DNA of 64,000 nucleotides. Origin: RGIG2041 sp045537695. Its GTDB lineage: Bacteria; Bacillota; Clostridia; UBA1381; UMGS1253. A program made the translations under genes and the position numbers. The stretch covers positions 17,788-81,787 of the forward strand of contig JAZSQB010000027.1 in the NCBI GenBank assembly GCA_045537695.1, read 5' to 3'. Positions 1 to 6,911 of this stretch are shown here, in pieces (position 1 is the stretch's first letter; every line of letters starts with the position of its first letter). Below the pieces are notes generated by a model that did no database searches, was not told the origin of the DNA, and saw only the letters and a list, made by a program, of their open reading frames with translations.

Positions 1-216
1 CTGCGCACCGTTTGCAACCATCGCAAACGCACTTTGTATGGAAAGCGGCGAAAACATATAATTCTCATTTTTCGGCATCAGCTTGTTTACATCATCCGCA
101 AAAAATGCACTATGCTCTACTTGCGTATCAGTAGTCTTCCATAGGGTTTCTTTTTCACAACCGGTAATGCACAATAGCATACAAACGCATAAAACAGCCG
201 CAACCCATTTTTTCAT
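1..216 (-). CDS. Serpin family lipoprotein, N-terminal part (cut by window edge)
   Basis: Only the first 72 codons lie in the window. The start at 216 follows an AGGAGGT ribosome-binding site at about 223-229. Residues 1-20 are a lipoprotein signal with lipobox LCITGC, so the protein should be lipid-anchored outside the cell. After a short linker come NKLMPK (about 45-50) and NYMFSPLSIQSAFAMVANGA (52-71), which is the typical N-terminal serpin helix and first strand. Serpins trap serine or cysteine proteases by a suicide mechanism; secreted serpins of gut bacteria are thought to counter host proteases. The reactive-centre loop lies outside the window, so inhibitor activity cannot be judged. 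Confidence 0.8.
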   Translation of the reverse strand, partial: MKKWVAAVLCVCMLLCITGCEKETLWKTTDTQVEHSAFFADDVNKLMPKNENYMFSPLSIQSAFAMVANGAQ

Positions 217-286
217 AGAAAGACCTCCTTGTTTTCATGCTCTGCCACTATAGACGCATTTTGCTTACAAAAGTTCCCAAAATGCA

Positions 287-310
287 CAAAAAGCCGGTTT
301 GCACCGGCTT
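287..310 (-). terminator. Rho-independent terminator of the ECF S-component gene
   Basis: On the minus strand an AAGCCGGT / ACCGGCTT stem with a GCAA loop is followed by a T run, directly after the stop codon at 315. Confidence 0.8.
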
Positions 311-314
311 TTCT

Positions 315-911
315 TTAATTCTTCTTTAAAAATACTAACAGTGCCTTCGACACCGCTGTGGCAATAACACCGCAGGTAAGAACCTCCGCAATACCGTTGG
401 ATAAAAACACACCCCAGATAAACAACCACGCGCTTTTGCCTGCCGCAATCTGCTGAAAAACCGGTGTGCTTGAAAACAGCAATACCAGCGTGCCCAAAAA
501 CAGAACGGTATTTAAAAGCGGTGCTGCAATGCTACCGAGAATTACACTAAATACATTATCACCAACTACCTTCTTTGCGCCCACATAGGACAAACCGCAA
601 AGCCAGCCCATCAGCACGCGCGGCACAATACAAAGCACCATTGTGCCAAAAACATTATAATTAAACAGAAGCGTTGTCATACCGCCGCTGCCGGAAATCG
701 CACTCCACGCGCTGGTCAAGCCAAAAACCAGACCCAATACGGCCCCCGCCGTCGGACCCATCGTCACCGCACAAACCGCAATCGGCACCGTCAGAATCGT
801 CACATTGAGAATCGGGGTTTTAATATAGCCGAGACCGGTCATGGTCATCAAAAGCAAAATTGCTGCAAAAAACGTCACTCTCATCCAGTACTGCAAATTT
901 TTATTTTTCAT
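315..911 (-). CDS. ECF transporter S component (substrate-binding membrane protein)
   Basis: This is a 198-aa, very hydrophobic protein with about six membrane segments. The segment TVPIAVCAVTMGP and the Gly-rich stretch GAVLGLVFGLTSAWSA are typical of the ECF_trnsprt family (RibU/PanT/FolT-like). S components bind a vitamin or other micronutrient and dock on a shared EcfT-EcfA1A2 energising module, which is not encoded here. I chose the start at 911 because an AGGAGGG-like site lies just upstream; the open frame runs further upstream but without a ribosome-binding site. The substrate cannot be told from the sequence, and no vitamin riboswitch is visible upstream. It is monocistronic, with its own promoter and terminator. 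Confidence 0.8.
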   Translation of the reverse strand: MKNKNLQYWMRVTFFAAILLLMTMTGLGYIKTPILNVTILTVPIAVCAVTMGPTAGAVLGLVFGLTSAWSAISGSGGMTTLLFNYNVFGTMVLCIVPRVLMGWLCGLSYVGAKKVVGDNVFSVILGSIAAPLLNTVLFLGTLVLLFSSTPVFQQIAAGKSAWLFIWGVFLSNGIAEVLTCGVIATAVSKALLVFLKKN

Positions 912-930
912 ATTGTCCCCTCCTGCTGCT

Positions 931-959
931 ATACTACCACCTTTTTCGCAAAAAATCAA
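931..959 (-). promoter_or_regulatory. Predicted sigma-A promoter for the ECF S component
   Basis: Minus-strand TTGATT, 17-bp spacer, TAGTAT. It would give a very short leader before the start at 911. Confidence 0.45.
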
Positions 960-1054
960 GCCCATCCAGACATTTCTTGGAACAAATGCCAAATTTCGTC
1001 GTTTAGTAAGATATAAACAATTTGTGAATTTGCCGAAACCCTCTGTTTTGGTGG

Positions 1055-1084
1055 TTGACAGAAAAACAAACAAGGTGCTATAAT
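1055..1084 (+). promoter_or_regulatory. Sigma-A promoter of the LCP gene
   Basis: Consensus TTGACA (1055-1060), 18-bp spacer, consensus TATAAT (1079-1084), followed by a leader of about 60 nt. Confidence 0.8.
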
Positions 1085-1150
1085 ATTTTTGCTAGAGTAT
1101 GCTTAATTAGTTTTAGTTAGATACATATTATGGAAACGGAGGCCTTGGAC

Positions 1151-2653
1151 TTGAAGCAAAAGGAAGTCATTTTTAATTCTTTTCCAAACGATGCAAGCAA
1201 ATCCGGTGGGGAAAACACAGATACCTCTACCACCATTCGCTTTAATGCAATAAAATCAACGGATGCATTTGATGTTGAAAGTGTATATACGCCGCGTACG
1301 CGCGCCGGCGCAGCAACAAGAACAACCAGTCGCAGAAGGACAACAACGCGTGCGCGTCAATCCGGCAAATCCAAAAAGGCAGATTTATCCCGGCTGAAAA
1401 CAATGACGAAAAGGAAGAAAATCACTTTTTTAATTGTCAGCGTTCTTTTGCTCTTCTTTTTAATCAGCAGTTGCAAATTCCTGTTTTTGCTGGGTAATCC
1501 GCTTATTGGCGGCGATATTGACGAAGAAATTAAAAAGGCACAGGACGCAGTTAAGAATGATATGGTATCCGTTCTGCTGATCGGCACAGACGGCGGTGGC
1601 TACAATACAGATACCATTATGCTTGCCGTAATGAACTGCAAAAGCAAGGAAATCAGCTTAATTTCCATTCCGCGTGATACACGCGTGCCGAATCCGTACG
1701 GTGGCAGCGGGTATGCAAAAATCAACTCCGTCTATGCCGCAAAGGGTATGGCAGGTTTAATTTCGCAAGTCAAAGCAGTTACCGGTATGCCGGTCAACTT
1801 CTATGCGATGATTGACTTTGAAGGTTTCAGAGAAGCCATTGACGTTTTGGGCGGTGTTGAATTTAATGTGCCGCAGCGTATGAAGTATTATGACCCTGTG
1901 CAGGATTTAAATATCGATTTATATCCGGGTGTGCAAATCCTCGACGGTGACAAAGCGGAGCAGCTCGTGCGTTGCCGAAACATATACGCGCAGGCTGACC
2001 TTGCCAGAACAGAAGTGCAACGCAATTTTATCAAAGCAACAATTGAACAGCATGCAACTGTCGCAAATCTGACGAAACTCGGCGACCTGTATAAAACCCT
2101 GGAGCCGTATGTAAAAACAAGTGTGACGCTGGGCGATGCACTCAAGTACGGCGCTTCCGTAACCGGCGTAAAATCCGACCGCATTTATTCTTATATGTTG
2201 CCGGGCGCTGCTGGTTCTTACGGTTCAAAGAACATTTCTTATTTCATCTATGATGCAGAAGAAGTCAAGGCACTCGCAAACGAGATTGGGTACGGCGAGG
2301 TAGAGGTTGTAAGACTGCCGGCACCGACAATGTCCAGCGATAAAAAGGCCGAAATTCCTGAAGAAGAGGAAGATAAAAAAGAGGATACGAAAGAAGATAG
2401 CAAGGATAAAGACGATACCTCTAAAACCGATAGTGATGAAAACAAAAAAGAACCTGCCGATGCAGAAGATAAGAAGGATGAAAAGCCGGATACTTCCCCG
2501 AAGGATCCAACTGCAGAAATGCAAAAGCCCCAGTCTCCTGCAGAACATCCGGCAGATACGCAAAAACCAATCCCTGGTCCGAAACCACAACCGCAACCGT
2601 CCCCGACGCCGACGCAGCCGGTGGATCAGACACAAGTGCCGGACGGAATTTAA
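1151..2653 (+). CDS. LytR-CpsA-Psr (LCP) family cell-wall polymer ligase
   Basis: LCP enzymes transfer undecaprenyl-linked glycopolymers such as teichoic acids or capsule onto peptidoglycan at the outer membrane face. A basic, Ser/Thr/Arg-rich cytoplasmic segment of about 90 residues precedes one membrane helix (about 92-114). The LCP domain follows with VLLIGTDGGGYNTDTIML, the arginine motif SIPRDTRV and a conserved INSVYAAKG block. The last 100 or so residues are a low-complexity Glu/Lys/Asp then Pro/Gln tail that could span or bind the wall. An ATG at 1130 is in frame but has no ribosome-binding site; the TTG at 1151 sits 8 nt after CGGAGG, so I prefer it (500 aa). If the ATG is used the protein gains seven residues. 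Confidence 0.88.
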   Translation: MKQKEVIFNSFPNDASKSGGENTDTSTTIRFNAIKSTDAFDVESVYTPRTRAGAATRTTSRRRTTTRARQSGKSKKADLSRLKTMTKRKKITFLIVSVLLLFFLISSCKFLFLLGNPLIGGDIDEEIKKAQDAVKNDMVSVLLIGTDGGGYNTDTIMLAVMNCKSKEISLISIPRDTRVPNPYGGSGYAKINSVYAAKGMAGLISQVKAVTGMPVNFYAMIDFEGFREAIDVLGGVEFNVPQRMKYYDPVQDLNIDLYPGVQILDGDKAEQLVRCRNIYAQADLARTEVQRNFIKATIEQHATVANLTKLGDLYKTLEPYVKTSVTLGDALKYGASVTGVKSDRIYSYMLPGAAGSYGSKNISYFIYDAEEVKALANEIGYGEVEVVRLPAPTMSSDKKAEIPEEEEDKKEDTKEDSKDKDDTSKTDSDENKKEPADAEDKKDEKPDTSPKDPTAEMQKPQSPAEHPADTQKPIPGPKPQPQPSPTPTQPVDQTQVPDGI

Positions 2654-2666
2654 ACAAAAAGCATAC

Positions 2667-2710
2667 AAAAAAGACACTTCGTATCAGGTGTACTCTTAAG
2701 GACAGTAAAA
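2667..2710 (+). repeat. Left copy of a 41-bp inverted repeat bounding the RAYT cassette
   Basis: It starts with six A then GACACTTC and ends CTTAAGGACAGTAA. The reverse complement of 4560-4603 matches it at about 37 of 41 positions. It lies just after the LCP stop codon. Confidence 0.75.
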
Positions 2711-2737
2711 GGCTCTTGCAATTTTGCGAGAGCCTTT
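2707..2737. terminator. Bidirectional hairpin terminator, LCP gene and RAYT gene
   Basis: AAAGGCTCT pairs with AGAGCCTTT. The RAYT stop codon lies inside the hairpin. The same hairpin occurs next to the decayed RAYT copy at 11330-11355, so it appears to travel with the RAYT 3' end. Confidence 0.75.
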
Positions 2738-3233
2738 AATCATTGTAAAAACAATCTTTTTCCCATCTTAAAACATTTGTATCAATATATTCCCATATTT
2801 TCTGATAATCCTTTTCACCACGGATTATATGGTCATTATAGGAAGATTGCCATACATTTTTACCATATTCTTTATTGCAATATCTCTTTAATAAGGATAT
2901 AAATTTTGATATTTCGTTATTGTAGGGTGCGGCGGTTTGCGACGCACCGTTTTTGTAATCCGTAATATTCAAAATTAAATGAAAATGATTTGGCATTATG
3001 ACATATTTATCTATTTTTATATGAGAGTATTTCTCGTTCATCAGATTAATATATTTATCAAGAATTGCACCACATTCCGATAGTATTATTTGCGGTGTGT
3101 CGAAATCGCCACACCCTACGATTTTTCCAAGCAGTTGTTTTCTATCTTTCACGCAGATTGTCAGGAAATACATCCCCGGTGTTGAATAATCATATCCTTT
3201 TAATCTTGTTGGTTTTCGTTTTGGTAAATCCAT
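2736..3233 (-). CDS. REP-associated tyrosine transposase (RAYT, IS200/IS605-like Y1 nuclease)
   Basis: A 165-aa Y1/HUH single-strand DNA transposase-like protein. Landmarks are the N-terminal PKRKPTRLKGYDYSTPG, the strand MYFLTICVKDRK, the HUH metal motif in VIMPNHFHLI (about residues 79-88), and the catalytic Tyr in WQSSYNDHIIRG. RAYTs are single-copy, domesticated relatives of IS200 transposases and are thought to move or cut REP hairpins. The coding sequence contains two GTAG-headed palindromes in frame, encoding the segments around IVGCGDFDTP and NGASQTAAP. The XRE gene ends 4 nt upstream, so the two are probably cotranscribed. A decayed second copy lies at 11351-11500. Confidence 0.9.
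   Translation of the reverse strand: MDLPKRKPTRLKGYDYSTPGMYFLTICVKDRKQLLGKIVGCGDFDTPQIILSECGAILDKYINLMNEKYSHIKIDKYVIMPNHFHLILNITDYKNGASQTAAPYNNEISKFISLLKRYCNKEYGKNVWQSSYNDHIIRGEKDYQKIWEYIDTNVLRWEKDCFYND
2922..2949 (+). repeat. REP-like hairpin inside the RAYT gene (copy 1)
   Basis: GTAG is followed by a GGTGCG / CGCACC stem with an inner GC pair. It is read in frame by the RAYT gene (antisense orientation), giving NGASQTAAP. Confidence 0.75.
3093..3119 (-). repeat. REP-like hairpin inside the RAYT gene (copy 2)
   Basis: On the minus strand GTAG is followed by a GGTGTG / CACACC stem. It is read in frame by the RAYT gene as VGCGDFDTP. Confidence 0.75.
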
Positions 3234-3237
3234 ACTA

Positions 3238-3480
3238 TTATTTTATTTCCTGTTCTAAATCGTCAAAATCTTTTGTTGAAAAGAATTCTCCTAATGTGAT
3301 TTCTAATCCATCACAAAATTTCTTGATTGTTCTTATAGAAATATCCCTGCGTGATTTATCCATCATACTATATGCAGTTGACGGTGTTACGCCTGATATG
3401 TTTGCAAGCTCATTTATCCGCATATTTCTTTCAGCACAAAGTTCATTAAACCTTTTTACGATTACATCTTTAACATCCAT
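3238..3480 (-). CDS. XRE-family helix-turn-helix regulator
   Basis: An 80-aa single-domain Cro/CI-type repressor. The HTH runs from about residue 18 to 60 with INELANISGVTPSTAYSMM as the core. The start at 3480 follows GAGGTG. It lies 4 nt upstream of the RAYT gene on the same strand and divergent from the secreted protein gene at 3615. The shared 134-bp intergenic region holds a perfect 12-bp palindrome that is a good candidate for its operator. What it controls is inferred from position only. Confidence 0.85.
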   Translation of the reverse strand: MDVKDVIVKRFNELCAERNMRINELANISGVTPSTAYSMMDKSRRDISIRTIKKFCDGLEITLGEFFSTKDFDDLEQEIK

Positions 3481-3523
3481 TTTAAAACACCTCGTAAAGA
3501 TATTTTAAAATAATTTACATTTT

Positions 3524-3535
3524 TGCGTATACGCA
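3524..3535. promoter_or_regulatory. Palindromic operator candidate
   Basis: A perfect 12-bp palindrome TGCGTATACGCA, followed at once by a further TTGCGTA half-site that overlaps the -35 region of the promoter for the gene at 3615. Confidence 0.5.
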
Positions 3536-3537
3536 CT

Positions 3538-3565
3538 TGCGTATTTTATGAAATTATGATATACT
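3538..3565 (+). promoter_or_regulatory. Predicted promoter of the NPCBM protein gene
   Basis: TTGCGT (3538-3543), 16-bp spacer, TATACT (3560-3565). The -35 hexamer touches the palindrome at 3524-3535, so a bound XRE repressor would occlude it. Confidence 0.5.
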
Positions 3566-3614
3566 ATATTTGTGAAAATTATTCAAAAGAATAAAATTTT
3601 GGAGGTTAAACAAA

Positions 3615-4385
3615 ATGAAGAAAAGATTACAAGGATTGATTGCAGGTGTACTGATAGGTGCAATGCTGGCGAGTGGGGTGGTATTTGCAAAACAAATCAG
3701 TGAAACAGCAGAGTTGTTTTATAACAACATTAAGATTTACATTGACGGCGGAGAAATTGTTCCAAAAGATGCAAATGGCAATGTTGTTGAACCATTTACA
3801 ATGAACGGAACAACATATTTGCCTGTTCGTGCTATTTCAAATGCTTTTGGAAAAGATGTTGAATGGGACGGAGCAACGCAGAGCGTTTACATTGGAAAGA
3901 AAGACCAGACAAAACCCGATAATTATTTGCATAGAATTCAGTATAATGATTATCGTGAGGCTGATGACGATAATGATTTTGCTATTATAAATGGTACAAT
4001 TACAGATTACAATAACAATGTATATACTAACGGATTACTATTTTTTGTAGATTGGCACAGAGAATTACAGGATGACGCGGATAAGAGCGATATATTGGTG
4101 GCATATCCTTTAAACAGTAGTTATAACACTCTGAAGGGAAAAATTATCATCCCAAAAGAACGCAACATAAGCACAACCGCTGCGACACGGTGTGAATCCG
4201 CAAGTAATGATGTTTTCTTTTATGGAGATGGCAAATTACTTTATAAGGCCACAGGAGTAACATCATCAATGCCATTTTCATTTGATTTGAATATTAAAGG
4301 CGTGAACCAATTAGTAGTTAAAATTAAATGTGCACAAAATTCTTCAACTCATATAGCCCTTACAGATTTGGCACTTTATAAATAA
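3615..4385 (+). CDS. Secreted protein with copper amine oxidase N-like and NPCBM-like domains
   Basis: 256 aa with a signal peptide (residues 1-26, cleavage near VFAKQ). Residues about 36-95 resemble the copper amine oxidase N-terminal-like domain (PF07833), including NGTTYLPVRAISNAFG and VEWDGATQSVYIG, a common cell-surface module in Clostridia. Residues about 120-255 resemble an NPCBM-type carbohydrate-binding domain, ending with VVKIKCAQNSS and IALTDLALYK. No catalytic domain is present, so a sugar- or wall-binding role is inferred. GGAGG at 3601 sets the start. It is the only secreted cargo in the RAYT/XRE cassette. Confidence 0.75.
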   Translation: MKKRLQGLIAGVLIGAMLASGVVFAKQISETAELFYNNIKIYIDGGEIVPKDANGNVVEPFTMNGTTYLPVRAISNAFGKDVEWDGATQSVYIGKKDQTKPDNYLHRIQYNDYREADDDNDFAIINGTITDYNNNVYTNGLLFFVDWHRELQDDADKSDILVAYPLNSSYNTLKGKIIIPKERNISTTAATRCESASNDVFFYGDGKLLYKATGVTSSMPFSFDLNIKGVNQLVVKIKCAQNSSTHIALTDLALYK

Positions 4386-4448
4386 TGTCCGGTACTGTAA
4401 CAAGCAGGGAAGATGTATCGCATCTTCCGATAATTTTAGGATAATCCT

Positions 4449-4521
4449 AAGACCTTATGAAGAGGAACGACACGCAGGTCTTTCCCTACAATGCGGTTCG
4501 TCGGAAACCGCCGAACCCTAC
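4449..4521 (-). repeat. Two tandem REP-like hairpins
   Basis: On the minus strand GTAG at 4518-4521 heads a GGTTCG / CGAACC hairpin. A second GTAG at 4486-4489 heads a longer AAGACCT / AGGTCTT hairpin. Both share one orientation. Confidence 0.6.
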
Positions 4522-4524
4522 GAT

Positions 4525-4560
4525 AAAAGGCTGAACGAAATCAATCGTTCAGCCTTTTAA
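4525..4560. terminator. Strong bidirectional terminator
   Basis: A 14-bp perfect stem AAAAGGCTGAACGA / TCGTTCAGCCTTTT with a 6-nt loop, between the NPCBM gene and spoVG. Confidence 0.85.
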
Positions 4561-4603
4561 ATTACTGTCCTTTAGAGTACTCCTCATAAGAAGTGTCTTT
4601 TTT
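4560..4603 (-). repeat. Right copy of the 41-bp inverted repeat bounding the RAYT cassette
   Basis: It is the inverted partner of 2667-2710. It lies just after the spoVG stop codon in the direction of spoVG transcription. Confidence 0.75.
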
Positions 4604-4618
4604 ACTAAGAAAAATCAA

Positions 4619-4900
4619 TTATTCCGCAATCAAATCAGCCTCTTCAGCAAGAGCAGTTTCATACTTTGCCAAAATCGAACTTTCTAAATACTCACGCATC
4701 TGCGCGTTGATCGGATGAGCGATGTCTTTAAACTCGCCGTCTGCCGTCTTTCGACTCGGCATTGCAATGAATAACTTATCCTGTCCCTCGATAATCTTAA
4801 TATCATGAACAACGATAGCGTTATCAAATGTAACGGAAACTACTGCTTTCATTTTACCCTCAGCATTGATTTTTCTTACTCTGATATCCGTTATCTCCAC
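4619..4900 (-). CDS. spoVG: Septation regulator SpoVG
   Basis: 93 aa, the usual SpoVG length. The signature MEITDIRVRKINAEGKMKAV opens the protein, followed by VVHDIKIIEGQDKLFIAMPS and HPINAQMREYLE. SpoVG is a small RNA/DNA-binding protein that affects asymmetric septation and gene expression at sporulation. An AGGGAGGTG site precedes the start. It is monocistronic with a consensus sigma-A promoter upstream; I did not find a convincing sigma-H site, unlike in Bacillus. Confidence 0.95.
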   Translation of the reverse strand: MEITDIRVRKINAEGKMKAVVSVTFDNAIVVHDIKIIEGQDKLFIAMPSRKTADGEFKDIAHPINAQMREYLESSILAKYETALAEEADLIAE

Positions 4901-5237
4901 GATATTTCACCTCCCTACGAACAGTCGCTTTTTCGCACACAACTGCTCCATTTTTTCATTTTCACTATCTCATAATTTCTAATAAATGTCAATAGCTTTT
5001 TAACCAATTCCTTGCAAAATGTAACAGAATTTTCGTTTTAATTGTAAAAACATTGTGCAAATCTAATAGTTCACAATTTCATTTTTTGTAGCTTTAGCAC
5101 AAAAACCATTTTTTCACTGTATCTATACTATGCGCAATAAAAAATTTTTCTTGCATTTTTCTTTGAAAAGTGTTTTAATTTATCTTATGTTGTTATATAA
5201 TGATATCTAGGAATATAAATAGGGAGTTTATCCGAAC
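4901..5237. other. AT-rich divergent promoter region between spoVG and murC
   Basis: 337 bp without a gene. It holds the spoVG promoter (4964-4992) and, for murC, a TATAAT at 5196-5201 with only a weak -35. I see no repeat or conserved RNA structure. Confidence 0.6.
4964..4992 (-). promoter_or_regulatory. Sigma-A promoter of spoVG
   Basis: Minus-strand TTGACA, 17-bp spacer, GATAGT. Confidence 0.7.
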
Positions 5238-6614
5238 ATGAACGATTTTTATATCTCGTCTCTCAGCAAAAATGCAAAAATACATTTTATTGGCATTGGC
5301 GGCATCAGTATGAGCGGTCTTGCGCATATTTGTATTAAGGAAGGTTTTACAGTGTCCGGCTCGGACACCGGCACTTCCCCCATTCTGAACCGTCTCTCCG
5401 ATGCAGGTGCAACCATCTATCGCGGTCACGATGCAAAAAACTGTATCGGCGCAGAGCTGGTTGTCTATACAGCGGCGATTCAGGAGGATAATCCGGAGCT
5501 TGTATATGCGCGCGAAAATGGTATACAAAACATCGAACGGTCGATATTTTTAGGTGCGGTAATGCGCAGCTACAGCGATTGCGTATGTATCGCCGGTACG
5601 CACGGCAAAACCACCACAACCTCCATGATGTCGCACGTACTTTTGGCACACGACTGTGACCCGACGATTTTAATTGGCGGCGAGCTCGATGCCATCGGCG
5701 GCAATTATCGTTTGGGTAAAACCGGTTACTTTTTAACGGAAGCTTGTGAATACCATAGCTCCTTTTTAGAGTTTTTTCCGAAATACGCACTCATTACCAA
5801 TGTAGATGCAGACCATTTAGACTACTTTAAAGACTTAAATCACATCAAAGAAACCTTTACAGCCTATGCAAAGCTCCCTGGCAAGGATGGTTTCGTGATT
5901 GTCTGCGGCGACGATGAAAACGCAATGGAATGTGTGCAAACCACAGACGCAACCATCATCACATACGGTCTGGATGCCAAAAACGACATACACCCGACCG
6001 GGGTATATACAAAAGAACACCATATGTGCTTTGAACTGGAAACAGCCGGCGAAACGCGCAAGGTACACCTGCAGGTGGCAGGTATGCACAATCTTTACAA
6101 TGCGCTCGCGTGTTTTGCCATCGGCAAAGCGATGGGCATAGATGCCGATACCGTGCAGCGCGGCGTGGAAAGCTTTACCATGGTGCACCGCCGTTTTGAA
6201 AGAAAAGGCGAGCTAAACGGTGCTTGCATTGTAGACGATTATGCCCACCATCCAACGGAAATCATGTGCACACTGCAGGCGGCAAAATCTATCGCCAATG
6301 GGCGCGTTATTGTTGCATTCCAGCCGCATACGTACACCAGAACGTACACCTTGCTTGAAGAGTTTGCAAATGCGTTTAACGATGCGGACGAAGTGCTCGT
6401 ATTTGACATTTATGCGGCACGCGAAAAGGATACCGGTCTGATTCACGCGCGTGACCTAGCTAAAAAGCTAAAGCAAAACGGTGTAAATGCAAAATATATC
6501 GAAAACTTTGATGCGGCCGAGACGAATTTAAGACACACCTTACAGCCCGGGGATATATTACTCACAATGGGTGCCGGCAACATATTTCAGGTCGGCGAAT
6601 ATTTATTAAAATAA
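5238..6614 (+). CDS. murC: UDP-N-acetylmuramate--L-alanine ligase
   Basis: 458 aa, normal length. MurC adds L-Ala to UDP-MurNAc, the first peptide-forming step of peptidoglycan synthesis in the cytoplasm. The N-terminal nucleotide fold carries FIGIGGISMSGLA (17-29). The Mur-ligase P-loop GTHGKTTTTSM lies at 120-130. Central motifs include TNVDADHLDYF and DDYAHHPTEI. The start at 5238 follows a GGGAG site. It has its own terminator. Confidence 0.96.
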   Translation: MNDFYISSLSKNAKIHFIGIGGISMSGLAHICIKEGFTVSGSDTGTSPILNRLSDAGATIYRGHDAKNCIGAELVVYTAAIQEDNPELVYARENGIQNIERSIFLGAVMRSYSDCVCIAGTHGKTTTTSMMSHVLLAHDCDPTILIGGELDAIGGNYRLGKTGYFLTEACEYHSSFLEFFPKYALITNVDADHLDYFKDLNHIKETFTAYAKLPGKDGFVIVCGDDENAMECVQTTDATIITYGLDAKNDIHPTGVYTKEHHMCFELETAGETRKVHLQVAGMHNLYNALACFAIGKAMGIDADTVQRGVESFTMVHRRFERKGELNGACIVDDYAHHPTEIMCTLQAAKSIANGRVIVAFQPHTYTRTYTLLEEFANAFNDADEVLVFDIYAAREKDTGLIHARDLAKKLKQNGVNAKYIENFDAAETNLRHTLQPGDILLTMGAGNIFQVGEYLLK

Positions 6615-6617
6615 ACG

Positions 6618-6650
6618 AAAAAAGCACTTGCCTTACGCAAGTGCTTTTTT
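6618..6650. terminator. Bidirectional terminator of murC and tRNA-Leu
   Basis: AAAAAAGCACTTGC / GCAAGTGCTTTTTT stem, directly after murC and abutting the 3' end of the minus-strand tRNA. Confidence 0.85.
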
Positions 6651-6736
6651 GGTGCCGCTGGTCGGGGTCGAACCGACACGGTATCACTACCACAGGATTT
6701 TGAGTCCAGCGCGTCTGCCAATTCCACCACAGCGGC
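6650..6736 (-). tRNA. tRNA-Leu (anticodon CAA)
   Basis: The acceptor strands GCCGCTG and CAGCGGC pair. The D arm is GGTGGAATTGGCAGAC and the anticodon loop is ACTCAAAATC, read as CAA. A class II variable arm precedes the T arm GGTTCGACCCC. The 3' CCA is encoded, giving 87 nt. Confidence 0.95.
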
Positions 6737-6839
6737 ATATGAAATTGAACACTTAAATAAGATACCATATTCGACGGAAGATGTCAAGCGTTTTTTTAAT
6801 AAACTTTGCATAAAATCATACGAAAAGGCAATGTTTTTA

Positions 6840-6868
6840 TTGATTGTAAAACTTTTTTGTGCTAATAT
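6840..6868 (+). promoter_or_regulatory. Sigma-A promoter of glnA
   Basis: TTGATT, 17-bp spacer, TAATAT, about 45 bp before the glnA start. Confidence 0.65.
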
Positions 6869-6911
6869 AAATACATCAGTAGCAATTCCAATAAAAAAGG
6901 AGTGTAAACAA

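Noticed and set aside
2225..2677. Long minus-strand frame opposite the LCP C-terminal tail
   Set aside because: It is a mirror of the low-complexity Glu/Lys/Pro coding sequence and has no start signals.
4901..5237. Sigma-H promoter for spoVG
   Set aside because: An AGGAATT-like -35 exists, but no GAAT -10 lies at the right distance; the sigma-A site fits better.
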